NCBI GenBank assembly: GCA_020636325.1
Contig: JACJYC010000008.1
Span: 1-64,000 of the forward strand
Direction of reading: 5' to 3'
DNA length: 64,000 nucleotides
DNA from: Lewinellaceae bacterium
GTDB taxonomy: Bacteria; Bacteroidota; Bacteroidia; Chitinophagales; Saprospiraceae
Under the pieces are notes generated by a model. That model saw nothing but the letters and a program-made list of their open reading frames with translations. It ran no database searches and was not told where the DNA came from. A program made the position numbers and the translations under genes. Below are positions 16,468-25,119 of the stretch, in pieces (the stretch's first letter is position 1; each line of letters opens with the position of its first letter).

Positions 16468-16839
16468 ATGGAATTCCACCCCGATGACTATGCAAAGGCC
16501 AGAAAGAAAGTGCTCGAAAAGAAGGAATTTTACGGCCACCTGTCCACTTACCTGGTCGTTTGTTTCGGCCTTTTTTTGCTCAATATGTTGACCGCGCCCT
16601 ACCACTGGTGGTTTATCTATCCGACACTGGGGTGGGGGATAGGCCTGTTCGCACATTTCGTCAATACCTTCGGCTTTCCGGGTACCCAGAACTATTCCAA
16701 AGAATGGGAAGAAGAAGAAATCCAACGGGAGCTGCACAAGATGAAAAAACACCGCAAAGAAGAAAAGCCGGAACACCTCGACCTGAAGGAACTCGAAAAA
16801 CGCCCCCAACCCCGCTGGCGGGATGATGAACTCGTTTGA
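16468..16839 (+). CDS. 2TM domain protein
   Basis: The 123-residue protein has two hydrophobic segments (about 26-45 and 50-68) joined by a short loop, preceded by a basic helix DYAKARKKVLEKKEFYGHL and followed by a long charged tail. This is the 2TM domain pattern, found alone or fused to LytTR/histidine-kinase proteins in Bacteroidota. The function is unknown; it probably sits in the inner membrane with both ends cytoplasmic. Confidence 0.85.
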   Translation: MEFHPDDYAKARKKVLEKKEFYGHLSTYLVVCFGLFLLNMLTAPYHWWFIYPTLGWGIGLFAHFVNTFGFPGTQNYSKEWEEEEIQRELHKMKKHRKEEKPEHLDLKELEKRPQPRWRDDELV

Positions 16840-16849
16840 CTGAATGTTG

Positions 16850-17165
16850 GATTCTTGATTTAGGCGGGCAAGATCAAGCATCCAGCATCTAGTATCCAGC
16901 ATCAAGCATCCAGCATCAAGCATCCCCCGTCCGCCATAGCCCTAAAGCGACGGCGGGCAGCATCAAGCATCAAGCATCAAGCATCAAGCATCAAGCATCA
17001 AGCATCAAGTATCAAGCATCAGCATCCCCCGTCCGCCATAGCCCTAAAGCGACGGCGGGCAGCATCCAGCATCCAGCATCAAGCATCCAGCATCAAGCAT
17101 CCCCCGTCCGCCATAGCCCTAAAGCGACGGCGGGCAGCATCCAGCATCAAGCATCAAGCATCAAT
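16850..17165. repeat. CATCAAG/CATCCAG array with three copies of a GC-rich palindromic module
   Basis: The stretch repeats the 7-base words CATCAAG and CATCCAG more than 25 times. At about 16925-16960, 17026-17061 and 17101-17136 it is interrupted by identical modules starting CCCCCGTCCGCCATAGCC and ending GCGACGGCGGGCAG. The left edge (TGTTGGATTCTTGAT) is an inverted copy of the word, so the array can begin a hairpin. It runs into the GNAT gene and supplies its stop codon (ATTGATGCTTGA on the minus strand). Confidence 0.95.
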
Positions 17166-17732
17166 CCTCCAGCCAATCAAAGCCCACTCCTCCCCATCCG
17201 GGACAGTATAGATCTCCAGGGTTTCGAATCCGACCTTTTCGTGGGCCCGGATCGACCGGGTATTCCGGGTGGCGACTTCCGTGATGACGACCTCGTATTG
17301 CTGGGATAAAAAACGGCGGTGACCGGCATAAAGGCCGGCAAAAATGCCCATTCCGCGGTAATCCTTGGCGACGCAGACCTGCCCCATGGTGTAATAGCGC
17401 CAGTCAGAAAGCTTCCGGCCTTTCCAGGATAAACTGTTGATCCGCTCGAACATGGGGACAAGGACCGGGACACGGTCCGCAAAGGAAGGCAGCATCGTCA
17501 GGGCATAACCGACTACCTGGCCGTTGTGGACGGCAACGATCTGGGGCGCCGAAAGGTACATCTCCGTCAGCAACCCGATATCATGCTCAACCGTGACAAA
17601 CCCCTGGCTCAGGGCTTCCTCCCTGCTGATATTCCCGGGCAGATTGAGTTGCTGGAGCGCCAGGATCTGGTGCAGGTCCTGCTCCCCCGCGGCCGGCCCG
17701 AAGAAGATATCCGAATCAGGTGAATTGGGCAT
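17154..17732 (-). CDS. GNAT-family N-acetyltransferase
   Basis: The 192-residue protein has the acetyl-CoA binding core VCVAKDYRGMGIFAGLY (Q/RxxGxG/A pattern in YRGMGIF) and a typical C-terminal strand with VITEVATRNTRSIRAHEKVGFE. It probably acetylates a small molecule or protein amine; substrate unknown. The last codons and stop lie within the CATCAAG repeat array, so the natural C-terminus may have been altered slightly. It follows the cysteine-synthase-family gene on the same strand. Confidence 0.88.
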   Translation of the reverse strand: MPNSPDSDIFFGPAAGEQDLHQILALQQLNLPGNISREEALSQGFVTVEHDIGLLTEMYLSAPQIVAVHNGQVVGYALTMLPSFADRVPVLVPMFERINSLSWKGRKLSDWRYYTMGQVCVAKDYRGMGIFAGLYAGHRRFLSQQYEVVITEVATRNTRSIRAHEKVGFETLEIYTVPDGEEWALIGWRIDA

Positions 17733-17761
17733 GGGATGATAAATTGAGAAGATTCTTGGAC

Positions 17762-17880
17762 TGATTCCCCGCCTGCCGGCCGGCAGGGATTGTTTCGATT
17801 AAACTGACCAACCGACGGACGCTTAAAATCGACCACGCCGCGGCGTGGCGAACCAATCGATCAATCGATCAATCGAAAAA
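17762..17880. repeat. AATCGA-type repeat with two 16-base perfect palindromes
   Basis: It contains CCTGCCGGCCGGCAGG (about 17772), the core CTGACCAACCGACGGACGC, CCACGCCGCGGCGTGG (about 17834), then AATCGATC words. The core and the second palindrome recur in the same order at 32878-32935, and parts at 19835-19875, 28310-28340 and 32795-32820. Confidence 0.85.
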
Positions 17881-17883
17881 TGC

Positions 17884-18975
17884 TCAAATCTTCAACGTCT
17901 GCCGCAAATAACGGGAATATTTTCTGCGGTAAACCCGGTAGATCCGGCGGAAGTTCTTATAGGAATACAGGTAATTGCTGTGATCTTCCTGCGGCTCCTT
18001 GATATAGCCCTGCTGCTTCATCCAGTCGTCGTTGTAGATCTTGCCCAGGTAACGGCTGCCGTGATCGGGGAAGAGCACAACGACCACATCGGTCGGTTTG
18101 AGCTGCTTGCGGAGCTTGAAGACGCATTCCAGGGCGGCGCCGCTGGAATAACCTACCATCAGGCCTTCCATCCGGGCCAGTTCGCGTGCGCGCAGGGCGC
18201 TGTTGCGGTCGGTCACCTTGATGAAGTCGTCGATCACGTCGAAGTTGACGTTATCCGGTATGATGGTTTTACCCAGCCCTTCCACCTTGTAGGGATAGAT
18301 CTCGGAAGGATCGAAGATGCCGGTTTCCCAGAATTTCTTGAGGACGGACCCGTAGGCGTCAACAGCGATCACCTGCACATCCGGGTTCATTTCCTTGAGG
18401 AAGCGGGCTGTCCCGGACAAGGTACCCCCTGTGCCGGCGCAGCAGACATAATGCGTGATCTTGCCTTCGGTTTGTTCCCAGATCTCAGGGCCTGTCGACA
18501 TATAGTGGGCCTGCTGGTTATCCAGATTGAAGTTTTGCGCCAGGTAGAAGGCATTGGGTATTTCTTCGGCCAATTGCTCGGCGCGCGAATAGTAGGAGAG
18601 GGGATCCTCCGGTTCGGCATCGGCGGGGCAGACCACTACCTCAGCGCCCATCGACCGGAGAAGGGATAGCTTTTCCTGGGACGCCTTGCTGGTCACCGTC
18701 AGGACGCACTTATACCCTTTCAGGGCGCAGATCATCGCCAGGCTGTAGCCTGTATTGCCGGAAGTGGCTTCGATGATCACGTCTCCGGGCTTGATTTTGC
18801 CTTCCCGCTCGGCCCGTTCGATCATGTACAGGGCAATGCGATCCTTGGCGGATTGCCCGGGGTTGAATCCTTCGACCTTGGCGAGGATCGTCCCCGGAAT
18901 TTCGTTGACCACCTGATTCAATTTGATCAGCGGCGTATTCCCGATAGTTGCCAGGACATTATTAAAATATTTCAT
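17884..18975 (-). CDS. PLP-dependent cysteine synthase / cystathionine beta-synthase family protein
   Basis: The 363-residue fold-type II PLP enzyme has the Schiff-base lysine K44 (GQSAKDRIALY), the TSGNTG loop 71-76 that binds the substrate carboxylate, and the GYSSGAALE motif near the C-terminal phosphate-binding region. It makes cysteine from O-acetylserine and sulfide, or cystathionine from serine and homocysteine. It lacks CBS domains. The length and the extra C-terminal tail (about 325-363, rich in Tyr/Arg) favour the cystathionine beta-synthase-like branch, but this is not certain. Confidence 0.9.
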   Translation of the reverse strand: MKYFNNVLATIGNTPLIKLNQVVNEIPGTILAKVEGFNPGQSAKDRIALYMIERAEREGKIKPGDVIIEATSGNTGYSLAMICALKGYKCVLTVTSKASQEKLSLLRSMGAEVVVCPADAEPEDPLSYYSRAEQLAEEIPNAFYLAQNFNLDNQQAHYMSTGPEIWEQTEGKITHYVCCAGTGGTLSGTARFLKEMNPDVQVIAVDAYGSVLKKFWETGIFDPSEIYPYKVEGLGKTIIPDNVNFDVIDDFIKVTDRNSALRARELARMEGLMVGYSSGAALECVFKLRKQLKPTDVVVVLFPDHGSRYLGKIYNDDWMKQQGYIKEPQEDHSNYLYSYKNFRRIYRVYRRKYSRYLRQTLKI

Positions 18976-19256
18976 ACCCAGTTTTGTTTGTCCAAACTCT
19001 TGATTTATCCTTTATTCCTATTCGAAAAGCGGTTTGATCAAAACATGCAGACGGAAAAATTGATAAAACTTTCAGGGGCGAAATTGGGTGAATTTGTGTT
19101 AACCGGTTATTTTTCCGGTTTGAATGGGCAAATTATCCCCATTTTGCGGTAAAAATACAATGCATACCCCGAAAATAAAAACATGGGGAGCAGGCTATTT
19201 TGTCCGTAAACAGATTACTATTTGATAATCAACTAATTATTAAATGCGCCTTTTCT

Positions 19257-19742
19257 ATGGCTGCTTCCAATATAGTTTTTAAAGCCCGGCTTATTCTCTA
19301 TGACAAGGGAAAGATCCTTTTGTTGAAGCAAACCAAGCCTCAAGGGGGCAATTATACCCTCGTCGGCGGAAACATTGAAAACGGCGAATATGCCAAACAA
19401 TGCCTGATCCGCGAAAGCTTCGAAGAAGCCGGTATCCTGCTCAAGGAAAAGGACCTCCACCTGGTGCACGTTCTGCAAAAGAATACCGACAAGGAGATCC
19501 GCCTGGTCCTTTATTTCAAAGCCTACTTGTGGGAAGGTAAAGCCCGTTCGCGGGAACCGCAGAAATTCAAGGAGGTCAATTGGTTCGAACTCGACGAACT
19601 GCCCCGCAACCTGACCGGGACCGTCCGCCATGTCCTCGACCAGTACCGGCACGGGCATATGTACTCCGAATTCAAGAAAAAGAAATCGGCGAACAAAAAA
19701 CCAATGCTGCCCGGCGAAGGCCCGGAAGGATCGGCTGTTTGA
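19257..19742 (+). CDS. Nudix hydrolase
   Basis: The 161-residue protein carries a full Nudix box: G38, E44, R52, E53, E56, E57, G59 in GNIENGEYAKQ...RESFEEAG. Nudix enzymes cleave X-linked nucleoside diphosphates using Mg ions; the substrate is not evident. I used ATG 19257, which gives the standard strand MAASNIVFKARLILYDKG; the longer frame starts at a TTG and adds unrelated residues. It ends with a basic tail and runs convergent to the NDH-2 gene. Confidence 0.9.
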   Translation: MAASNIVFKARLILYDKGKILLLKQTKPQGGNYTLVGGNIENGEYAKQCLIRESFEEAGILLKEKDLHLVHVLQKNTDKEIRLVLYFKAYLWEGKARSREPQKFKEVNWFELDELPRNLTGTVRHVLDQYRHGHMYSEFKKKKSANKKPMLPGEGPEGSAV

Positions 19743-19881
19743 TTGATTCGATTCCTGGAATGATTCGAATGTTGCGATTATCCTTACCAACCAATCGATT
19801 CAATCCAATCAATCCAATCAATCGAATCAATCGAACCAATCGAACACGCCGCGGCGTGGCGAATCAATCGATTCAATAATA
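19743..19881. repeat. CAATCGAA 9-base period repeat between convergent genes
   Basis: Nine-base units CAATCGATT, CAATCCAAT, CAATCGAAT and CAATCGAAC repeat in phase at about 19791-19850, followed by CACGCCGCGGCGTGGCG and AATCAATCGATT. The words are nearly self-complementary, so both strands carry similar sequence. The array lies between the Nudix and NDH-2 stops. Confidence 0.85.
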
Positions 19882-21183
19882 TCATTCCGTCTTTTTCCCG
19901 ACTTCCCTCAACGGCATCCGCGGCCGGATGATCAACCTCAGGGATTGGTCATAGGTGACGTAATTCCACACCCAGTTCAGGAAGATGAACAGCTTGTTCT
20001 TGGCGCCCAGAATGGCGAACAAATGGACAAAAAGCCATACCAGCCAGGCAAAAGCGCCCTGAAAACGGATCCTGGGCAGGTCCACTACCGCGCGATTGCG
20101 GCCGACGGTTGCCATCGACCCCAGATCCTTGTACACAAAGGGCTTCAACGTCTGGTCCTTGGCCGCGCGCTTCAGATTCCCGGCCAGGTGGTTCGCCTGT
20201 TGGATGGCGACCTGCGCGACCTGCGGATGCCCTTTGGGCCAGGCCTCCTCTTCCATGTAGGCGATATCGCCGAGGGCATAAATATTTCCCGTACCGGCCA
20301 CCTTGGAAAACCGGTCCACTTTCAAACGGCCGCCGTAGGTTTTGCTTTCTTCCGGCATCCCGGGCAGGGTAGGGCAGGTGATCCCGGCCGCCCAGATGAC
20401 CTTCTTCGACCGGATCGTGGTTCCGTCGTTGATCTTGACATATTCACCGTCGTAATCGGTAACGCGGGCGCTCAATTTGACCTTCACGCCCATCCCGGTC
20501 AGGAAATCCAGCGCCTTGCGGGAGGCCGCTTCCGACATGCCTTTGAGCAACTGGTCGGCCCCCTGCACCAGGTAAATGTCGATCTCTTCGCAATTCAGCT
20601 CCGGGTAATCCTTCGGCAGGACGTATTTTCGCATTTCGGCAATGGCGCCGGCAACCTCTACGCCGGTAGGGCCGCCGCCTACGATCACGATATCCATATA
20701 ACCTTGCCGGGCATCGTAGTCGACCGTGCTCAGCGCCTTTTCGTAGTGGTCCAATACCGTATTGCGGAGAAAAAGGGCCTCCGAAACGGATTTCATCGGA
20801 ATGGCGAGCCGGGCCATTTCCTCATTCCCGAAAAAATTGGTGTCCGCCCCGGTAGCAATCACAAGCTGATCGTAATTGCAGATCCCGAGGGAAGTGTGGA
20901 TGCGGTTCTTTTCGGGCGCTATCCCGGTGACTTCCGCCATCCGGAAAAATACATTCCTGTGTTTGTGGAACAGCTTGCGGAATGGAAAAACGATGGAACT
21001 CGGCTCCAAACCGGCCATTGCGACCTGGTAGAACAGCGGTTGGAACTGGTGGTAGTTGTTTTTATCGATCAAAACCACCTGGCTGCCGCTTTTGGCCATT
21101 TTCCGGGCGAGCGCCAGCCCGGCGAACCCGCCGCCGACAATGACGATCCGGGATTGTCCGGTTTCCGGTATATTGATTTTCAT
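19882..21183 (-). CDS. Type II NADH dehydrogenase (NDH-2)-like FAD oxidoreductase
   Basis: The 433-residue flavoprotein has an FAD-binding loop GGGFAG at 17-22, an NAD(P)H-binding GGGPTGVEVAG in the middle, the GDIA motif near the C-terminus (YALGDIAYME), and a C-terminal hydrophobic amphipathic part (FAWLVWLFVHLFAILG) for membrane attachment. It would pass electrons from NADH to quinone without pumping protons. I used ATG 21183; the longer frame to 21288 overlaps the kinase gene end. It follows deoxynucleoside kinase on the same strand. Confidence 0.92.
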   Translation of the reverse strand: MKINIPETGQSRIVIVGGGFAGLALARKMAKSGSQVVLIDKNNYHQFQPLFYQVAMAGLEPSSIVFPFRKLFHKHRNVFFRMAEVTGIAPEKNRIHTSLGICNYDQLVIATGADTNFFGNEEMARLAIPMKSVSEALFLRNTVLDHYEKALSTVDYDARQGYMDIVIVGGGPTGVEVAGAIAEMRKYVLPKDYPELNCEEIDIYLVQGADQLLKGMSEAASRKALDFLTGMGVKVKLSARVTDYDGEYVKINDGTTIRSKKVIWAAGITCPTLPGMPEESKTYGGRLKVDRFSKVAGTGNIYALGDIAYMEEEAWPKGHPQVAQVAIQQANHLAGNLKRAAKDQTLKPFVYKDLGSMATVGRNRAVVDLPRIRFQGAFAWLVWLFVHLFAILGAKNKLFIFLNWVWNYVTYDQSLRLIIRPRMPLREVGKKTE

Positions 21184-21271
21184 GGCTTCAAACCTCCTTT
21201 GATGATTAACGCCTTCGAAGCGCTTTTTATGTGATTTCTGGGTGCGGATTCGGATATCCAACCGCAGCAGA

Positions 21272-21928
21272 TCAGGTCGGCACCCCAAGCCGGTGCACCC
21301 CCGGAGCGTATTCCTTTTTCAATAAATCCAGGAAGGCCTCGTAATGTTCGGGGAAATCCAGAAAATCGGCGCCTTCCACATCCAGGATCAGGATCGGAAA
21401 ATCAGGCGTAGTCTTGTGGAAAAAATCCAGATAGGATTGCTGGATATTGGCGAGGTAATCCGGACTGATTTCCTGTTCATACGACCGGTTGCGATTGCGA
21501 ATGTTGTTCAACAGCCCATCTACCGACCGGTATAGGTAGACCAGCAGGTCGGGTTTGGCAAAAGTCGAATTCAACACCTGGAACAGCCGTTGGAAGAGGC
21601 GGAATTCCTCAGGATTGAGGTTGTTGCGCGCAAAGAGCAGGGTTTTCCAGAAGAAGTAATCCGACACGATCGTTTGCTGGAACAATTCCTGCTGCGCCGC
21701 CAGTTCCTGCAATTGCTTGTGGCGCTCGGTCATGAAGAACAACTCCACCGGAAAGGCGTACCGCTCCGGGTTCTCGTAGAAAAAAGGCAAAAAGGGATTA
21801 TCCGTGAATTGCTCGAGGATGAGCTTGCAGTCAAAATCTTCGGCAATTTTTCGGGACAAGGTGGTTTTCCCCGCGCCGATATTACCTTCGATGGCGATAA
21901 AGCGATATGGGAAGGGAAATTCGCTCAT
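21272..21928 (-). CDS. Deoxynucleoside kinase
   Basis: The 218-residue protein has a P-loop EGNIGAGKTT (14-23), EQFTDNPFLPFFYENPERYAF and a lid-like RSVDGLLNNIRNRNRSYEQEIS, matching the dCK/dGK-like family of Bacteroidota and Gram-positives. It phosphorylates salvaged deoxynucleosides with ATP. I chose ATG 21928 (MSEFPFPYRFIAIEGN); the upstream extension to 22006 is not family-like. It lies between priA and NDH-2 on the same strand. Confidence 0.92.
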   Translation of the reverse strand: MSEFPFPYRFIAIEGNIGAGKTTLSRKIAEDFDCKLILEQFTDNPFLPFFYENPERYAFPVELFFMTERHKQLQELAAQQELFQQTIVSDYFFWKTLLFARNNLNPEEFRLFQRLFQVLNSTFAKPDLLVYLYRSVDGLLNNIRNRNRSYEQEISPDYLANIQQSYLDFFHKTTPDFPILILDVEGADFLDFPEHYEAFLDLLKKEYAPGVHRLGVPT

Positions 21929-21984
21929 TGGCCGGTCGGTTATGCTGATTTTTGTCGAAGGCCAAAGGAAAGGAAATAACGGCG

Positions 21985-22073
21985 AAATGTAAAATGTAAA
22001 CGCCAAAATGTAGAATGTCCCCCTTTTGCATTCCCCCTTTTACATTCCCCCTTTTACATTTGACCTTTTGCAT
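21985..22073. repeat. Short repeat of CCCCCTTTTACATT / AAAATGTAAA words
   Basis: The left part (about 21986-22017) reads AAATGTAAAATGTAAAC and the right part (about 22020-22078) repeats CCCCCTTTTACATT three times with GCATT variants, giving an inverted arrangement. It lies upstream of the deoxynucleoside kinase gene and touches the priA stop codon. Confidence 0.8.
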
Positions 22074-24548
22074 TTAGTAAGGATCCACATCCACCACCAC
22101 CCGAACCCCGCTCATGCCCTCAAGGCCTGCCAGATAGTCGTTGGCGGCAAGGATCGCGTCTTTGACGGCCCGCATTCTGGAGCCGTCCCGTTCCAGCCGG
22201 ATGAGAAAATCGATCAGGTACTGCCCGCGCACGCGACCGATGGGCGGTACAGCCGGGCCGTTGACGCGGTCGCCCAGTTTTCCGCGCAGGAAGACGTTGT
22301 ACTTGTCGGCGGCTTCATTCACGACCGGCGCTTTTTTGTGTTTGAGCGTGATCCGGATCAGCCGGACGTAGGGCGGGAACCGGAAATGGCTCCGTTCCTG
22401 CAATTCGCGCTGAATGAAGCTTTGGTAATCGTTATTGAGCACCTCGAGCAATACGGGACTGGTCGTGTTGTATGCCTGTATGAGCACCTCGCCGCGTTTG
22501 TGCTTGCGCCCGGCCCGGCCCGCCACCTGGATCATGAGCTGAAAGGCCCGTTCGGCCGCCCTGAAATCGGGGAACTGGATAAGCTGATCGGCGCTGAGGA
22601 CCCCCACGATACCCACGCTCTCGAAGTCGAGGCCCTTGGTGACCATCTGGGTGCCGACCAGGATATCCAGGCGCCGTTCTTCAAAATCGTTGATCAATTG
22701 GGCGTGAGCGGTTTTGGCTTTCACGGTGTCCAGGTCCATCCGGCCGACCCGGGCTTCGGGCAGGTAGATCTGGATCTCGTCCTCGATTTTTTCGGTACCG
22801 AACCCCTGCAGGACGAGCTGTTTGTTGCCGCAGGCCGGGCAGGCTGCCGGCAGGGGCGTATGATAGCCGCAATAGTGGCATTTGAGGGCGTTGTGGAATT
22901 TGTGGTACGTCATCGACACATCGCAGTGGATGCACTCGGAATGCCAGTCGCAGGTGGGACAGCGGTAAGTGGGGGCGTATCCGCGCCGGTTCTGGAAGAG
23001 GATGGCCTGCTCGCCGCGTTCGATGGCGGCTTTCAGGGCGTCGATGAGTGTGGCCGTAAAATGGGTCTGGTGTTGTTTTTTGCCCAGTTCGGCCTTGGCG
23101 TCCACGATCCGGATCTCCGGCAACTGTACGCCGGTGAAGCGTTCGTTCAGGGTGACGTAGCCGTATTTTTTCTGCAGGACATTGAAATAGGTTTCGATGG
23201 AAGGCGTGGCGGTCCCCATCAGGACTTTGGCGCCGTGTATCCGGGCCAGCATCAGGGCGGTATCCCGGCCGTGGTATCGCGGGTTGGGGTCATTCTGTTT
23301 GAAGGAAGGGTCGTGCTCTTCGTCGATGATCACCAGGCCGAGGTTGGCGTACGGCAGAAAGAGGGCCGAGCGCGCGCCCAGCACGGCGACCTTGTCATTC
23401 AGTACCATGTTCCACATTTCCACCCGTTCGTTGTTGCCGAGCCGGGAGTGGTAAACGGCGATCCGGTTGCCGAATACGCGCTGGAGCCGCATCACGATCT
23501 GCGTGGTGAGCGCGATCTCGGGCAGGAGGTACAACACCTGTTCACCCCGGCCGAGGGCTTCGCGGATCAATTCGACGTAGATCCGGGTCTTGCCGCTGCC
23601 CGTAACGCCGTGGAGCAGGACGGTCTGTTTTTCTTTGAGCAATTTCCGGATGTCGGTCATGGCTTTTTCCTGGGGGGCGGAGAGGTTGCCCGCGTCAACC
23701 GTATCCTCCTCATAACCGCCGAGGCGGCTGACTTCGCGGTCGTACAATTCAAAGATCCCCTTTTTGGCCATGGCATTCAGTACGGTACTGTCGGCGCTGA
23801 CGCGGTTGTATATATCCTGCCGGCGGACGAATTCCTGTTTTTGGGCCAGTTGCACAAAAGCCATAAGCGCTTCTACCTGCCGGGAGGCCCTGGCAACGGC
23901 TTCAAAAGCTTCATCCAGCAGTTCGGGCCTGGAAGCGTAAGGCTCCGCAAACCGGACGCAGGCCACTTTTTTGGGCGTATATTTGGTTTTGAGGTCTTCC
24001 TTGAGAAAAATGATCCGCTTTTCGAGCATGCTCCGGATGAGCGGGTACACGGACTTTTGATCCAGGATGTTGCGCACATCGTCAACGGTAATTTCGCCCT
24101 GGATGGTCAGCGCTTCGGCGATGAGGTATTCCTTGTCGTTGAGGCCCGTCATGTCGTCGTCAAATACGCTGCTGAGGGTCAGTATGGTCTCGCTGGCCAG
24201 TTTGAGGTTGGCCGGGAGGGCGGCGTTCATCACCTCGCCGAGGGTGCACAGATAATATTCGGCTATCCATTCCCAGAGCCGGAGTTGCTCCGGGTTGATC
24301 AGCGGCATCTCATCGATGACGGCAATGATCGGTTTGGGTTGGAAATCGTCGGGTTTGGACTGGTGGATATCCACAATCAGCCCGGTATACCGCTTTTGTC
24401 CGCCGAATTCAACCTCCACCCTGACCCCGAATTGCAGCATGGGAAGCAATTCTTCCGGTACGGAATAGGTAAAGGGCCTGGGGATCGCCAGCGGTAAGGC
24501 TACGTTGACGAAGGTGTGGGTGGTTGATATGGGATGGAAGGAGGACAA
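22074..24548 (-). CDS. priA: Primosomal protein N' (replication restart helicase PriA)
   Basis: The 824-residue helicase reloads the replisome at stalled forks. It has the N-terminal DNA-binding domain (VNVALPLAIPRPFTYSVP), Walker A GVTGSGKT at 314-321, DEEHD at 409-413, and the zinc-binding insertion with CPTCDWHSECIHCD and CHYCGYHTPLPAACPACG. It is of full family length. The reading frame begins at a TTG (24548), with the first in-frame ATG only at residue 37, inside the conserved N-terminal domain, so TTG is the likely start. The leader contains an AACCTTTA array and a good -7 box. Confidence 0.97.
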   Translation of the reverse strand: MSSFHPISTTHTFVNVALPLAIPRPFTYSVPEELLPMLQFGVRVEVEFGGQKRYTGLIVDIHQSKPDDFQPKPIIAVIDEMPLINPEQLRLWEWIAEYYLCTLGEVMNAALPANLKLASETILTLSSVFDDDMTGLNDKEYLIAEALTIQGEITVDDVRNILDQKSVYPLIRSMLEKRIIFLKEDLKTKYTPKKVACVRFAEPYASRPELLDEAFEAVARASRQVEALMAFVQLAQKQEFVRRQDIYNRVSADSTVLNAMAKKGIFELYDREVSRLGGYEEDTVDAGNLSAPQEKAMTDIRKLLKEKQTVLLHGVTGSGKTRIYVELIREALGRGEQVLYLLPEIALTTQIVMRLQRVFGNRIAVYHSRLGNNERVEMWNMVLNDKVAVLGARSALFLPYANLGLVIIDEEHDPSFKQNDPNPRYHGRDTALMLARIHGAKVLMGTATPSIETYFNVLQKKYGYVTLNERFTGVQLPEIRIVDAKAELGKKQHQTHFTATLIDALKAAIERGEQAILFQNRRGYAPTYRCPTCDWHSECIHCDVSMTYHKFHNALKCHYCGYHTPLPAACPACGNKQLVLQGFGTEKIEDEIQIYLPEARVGRMDLDTVKAKTAHAQLINDFEERRLDILVGTQMVTKGLDFESVGIVGVLSADQLIQFPDFRAAERAFQLMIQVAGRAGRKHKRGEVLIQAYNTTSPVLLEVLNNDYQSFIQRELQERSHFRFPPYVRLIRITLKHKKAPVVNEAADKYNVFLRGKLGDRVNGPAVPPIGRVRGQYLIDFLIRLERDGSRMRAVKDAILAANDYLAGLEGMSGVRVVVDVDPY

Positions 24549-24555
24549 GGAGATC

Positions 24556-24590
24556 TAAGGATAAAGGTTAAAGGATAAAGGTTAAAGTGA
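24556..24590 (-). repeat. TTTAACC/TTTATCC array in the priA leader
   Basis: On the minus strand the leader reads TTTAACCTTTATCC repeated, ending a few bases before the start codon. The same word lies directly before the starts of the DinB-cupin gene (47821-47858) and the TIGR01777 gene (52728-52768), always in the gene's sense orientation. Confidence 0.8.
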
Positions 24591-24620
24591 AAAAAGGGTT
24601 GAGGTAATGGGTTTGCGGAT

Positions 24621-24628
24621 CAAAGGTA
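24621..24628 (-). promoter_or_regulatory. -7 box for priA
   Basis: The minus strand reads TACCTTTG (TAnnTTTG), about 73 bases before the TTG start. This places the AACCTTTA array in the 5' leader of the transcript. Confidence 0.4.
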
Positions 24629-24679
24629 CGGGTTATGGCAAAATTAGCGGTATTCGGGCCGGTTCAATTATAGTATAGA

Positions 24680-24815
24680 CCATACTACTGGACATTTTTG
24701 CAAAAAGGGCAAAGACGGGGAGAGCGAGGGAGGGAGAGAGTGGGTGAAGGCATTGCGTTTCACCCACTCTCTCTCTCTAAGTCTCCCACTCTGCTCATTT
24801 TGTCCAGTAGTGTGG
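24680..24815. mobile_element. MITE-like element, copy B (136 bp) with 7-bp target duplication
   Basis: The ends are CCATACTACTGGACA and TGTCCAGTAGTGTGG. Identical flanks GTATAGA lie at 24673-24679 and 24816-24822. The centre has a perfect 14-bp stem (24735-24748 with 24759-24772) that extends further with G-U pairs, and loop GGCATTGCGT (24749-24758). Reverse-complemented, copy B matches copy A at both ends and at 8 of 10 loop positions, while the stem sequences differ. The stem arms use the GAGAGTGGGTGA/TCACCCACTCTC word seen in other intergenic arrays. It lies upstream of priA. Confidence 0.88.
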
Positions 24816-24822
24816 GTATAGA

Positions 24823-25119
24823 TGTTAAACCAGGTCAAAAAGATGCCCGATGGATGCGGCAGGGGGCGGCCCTTACATACTACTACTTATATTGGATATA
24901 TATGGGAGGGAAAACCCACCCCCGGATCCTGCGCGCCTACCGTTCCGCCGGGGGATAAATCCGGGCAATACCCTTCCACGGTTCATTTTGTGGAATGAAC
25001 CCTCAAAAGGGATGTTTTTATCAGTGCTGATCCACCTGGATTTCCGATCGGTATACGACTATGATTATAAGGCAAAGATAAAAAATATGTTTGTAAAATA
25101 AAAATAAAACACAAATTTT
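24823..25119. other. Gene-free stretch
   Basis: No credible gene is seen. There is a short inverted repeat GGTTCATT/AATGAACC at about 24981-25000, and the last 60 bases are very A/T-rich before the aldo/keto reductase stop. Confidence 0.5.

Noticed and set aside
16925..17136. Three identical 36-base modules at intervals, resembling a small CRISPR array
   Set aside because: The spacers are the low-complexity CATCAAG word, not unique sequences, their lengths differ (about 65 and 40 bases), and there are no cas genes nearby.
22026..24497. 823-codon plus-strand frame antisense to priA
   Set aside because: PriA motifs on the minus strand are complete; the antisense frame is a by-product of codon usage.
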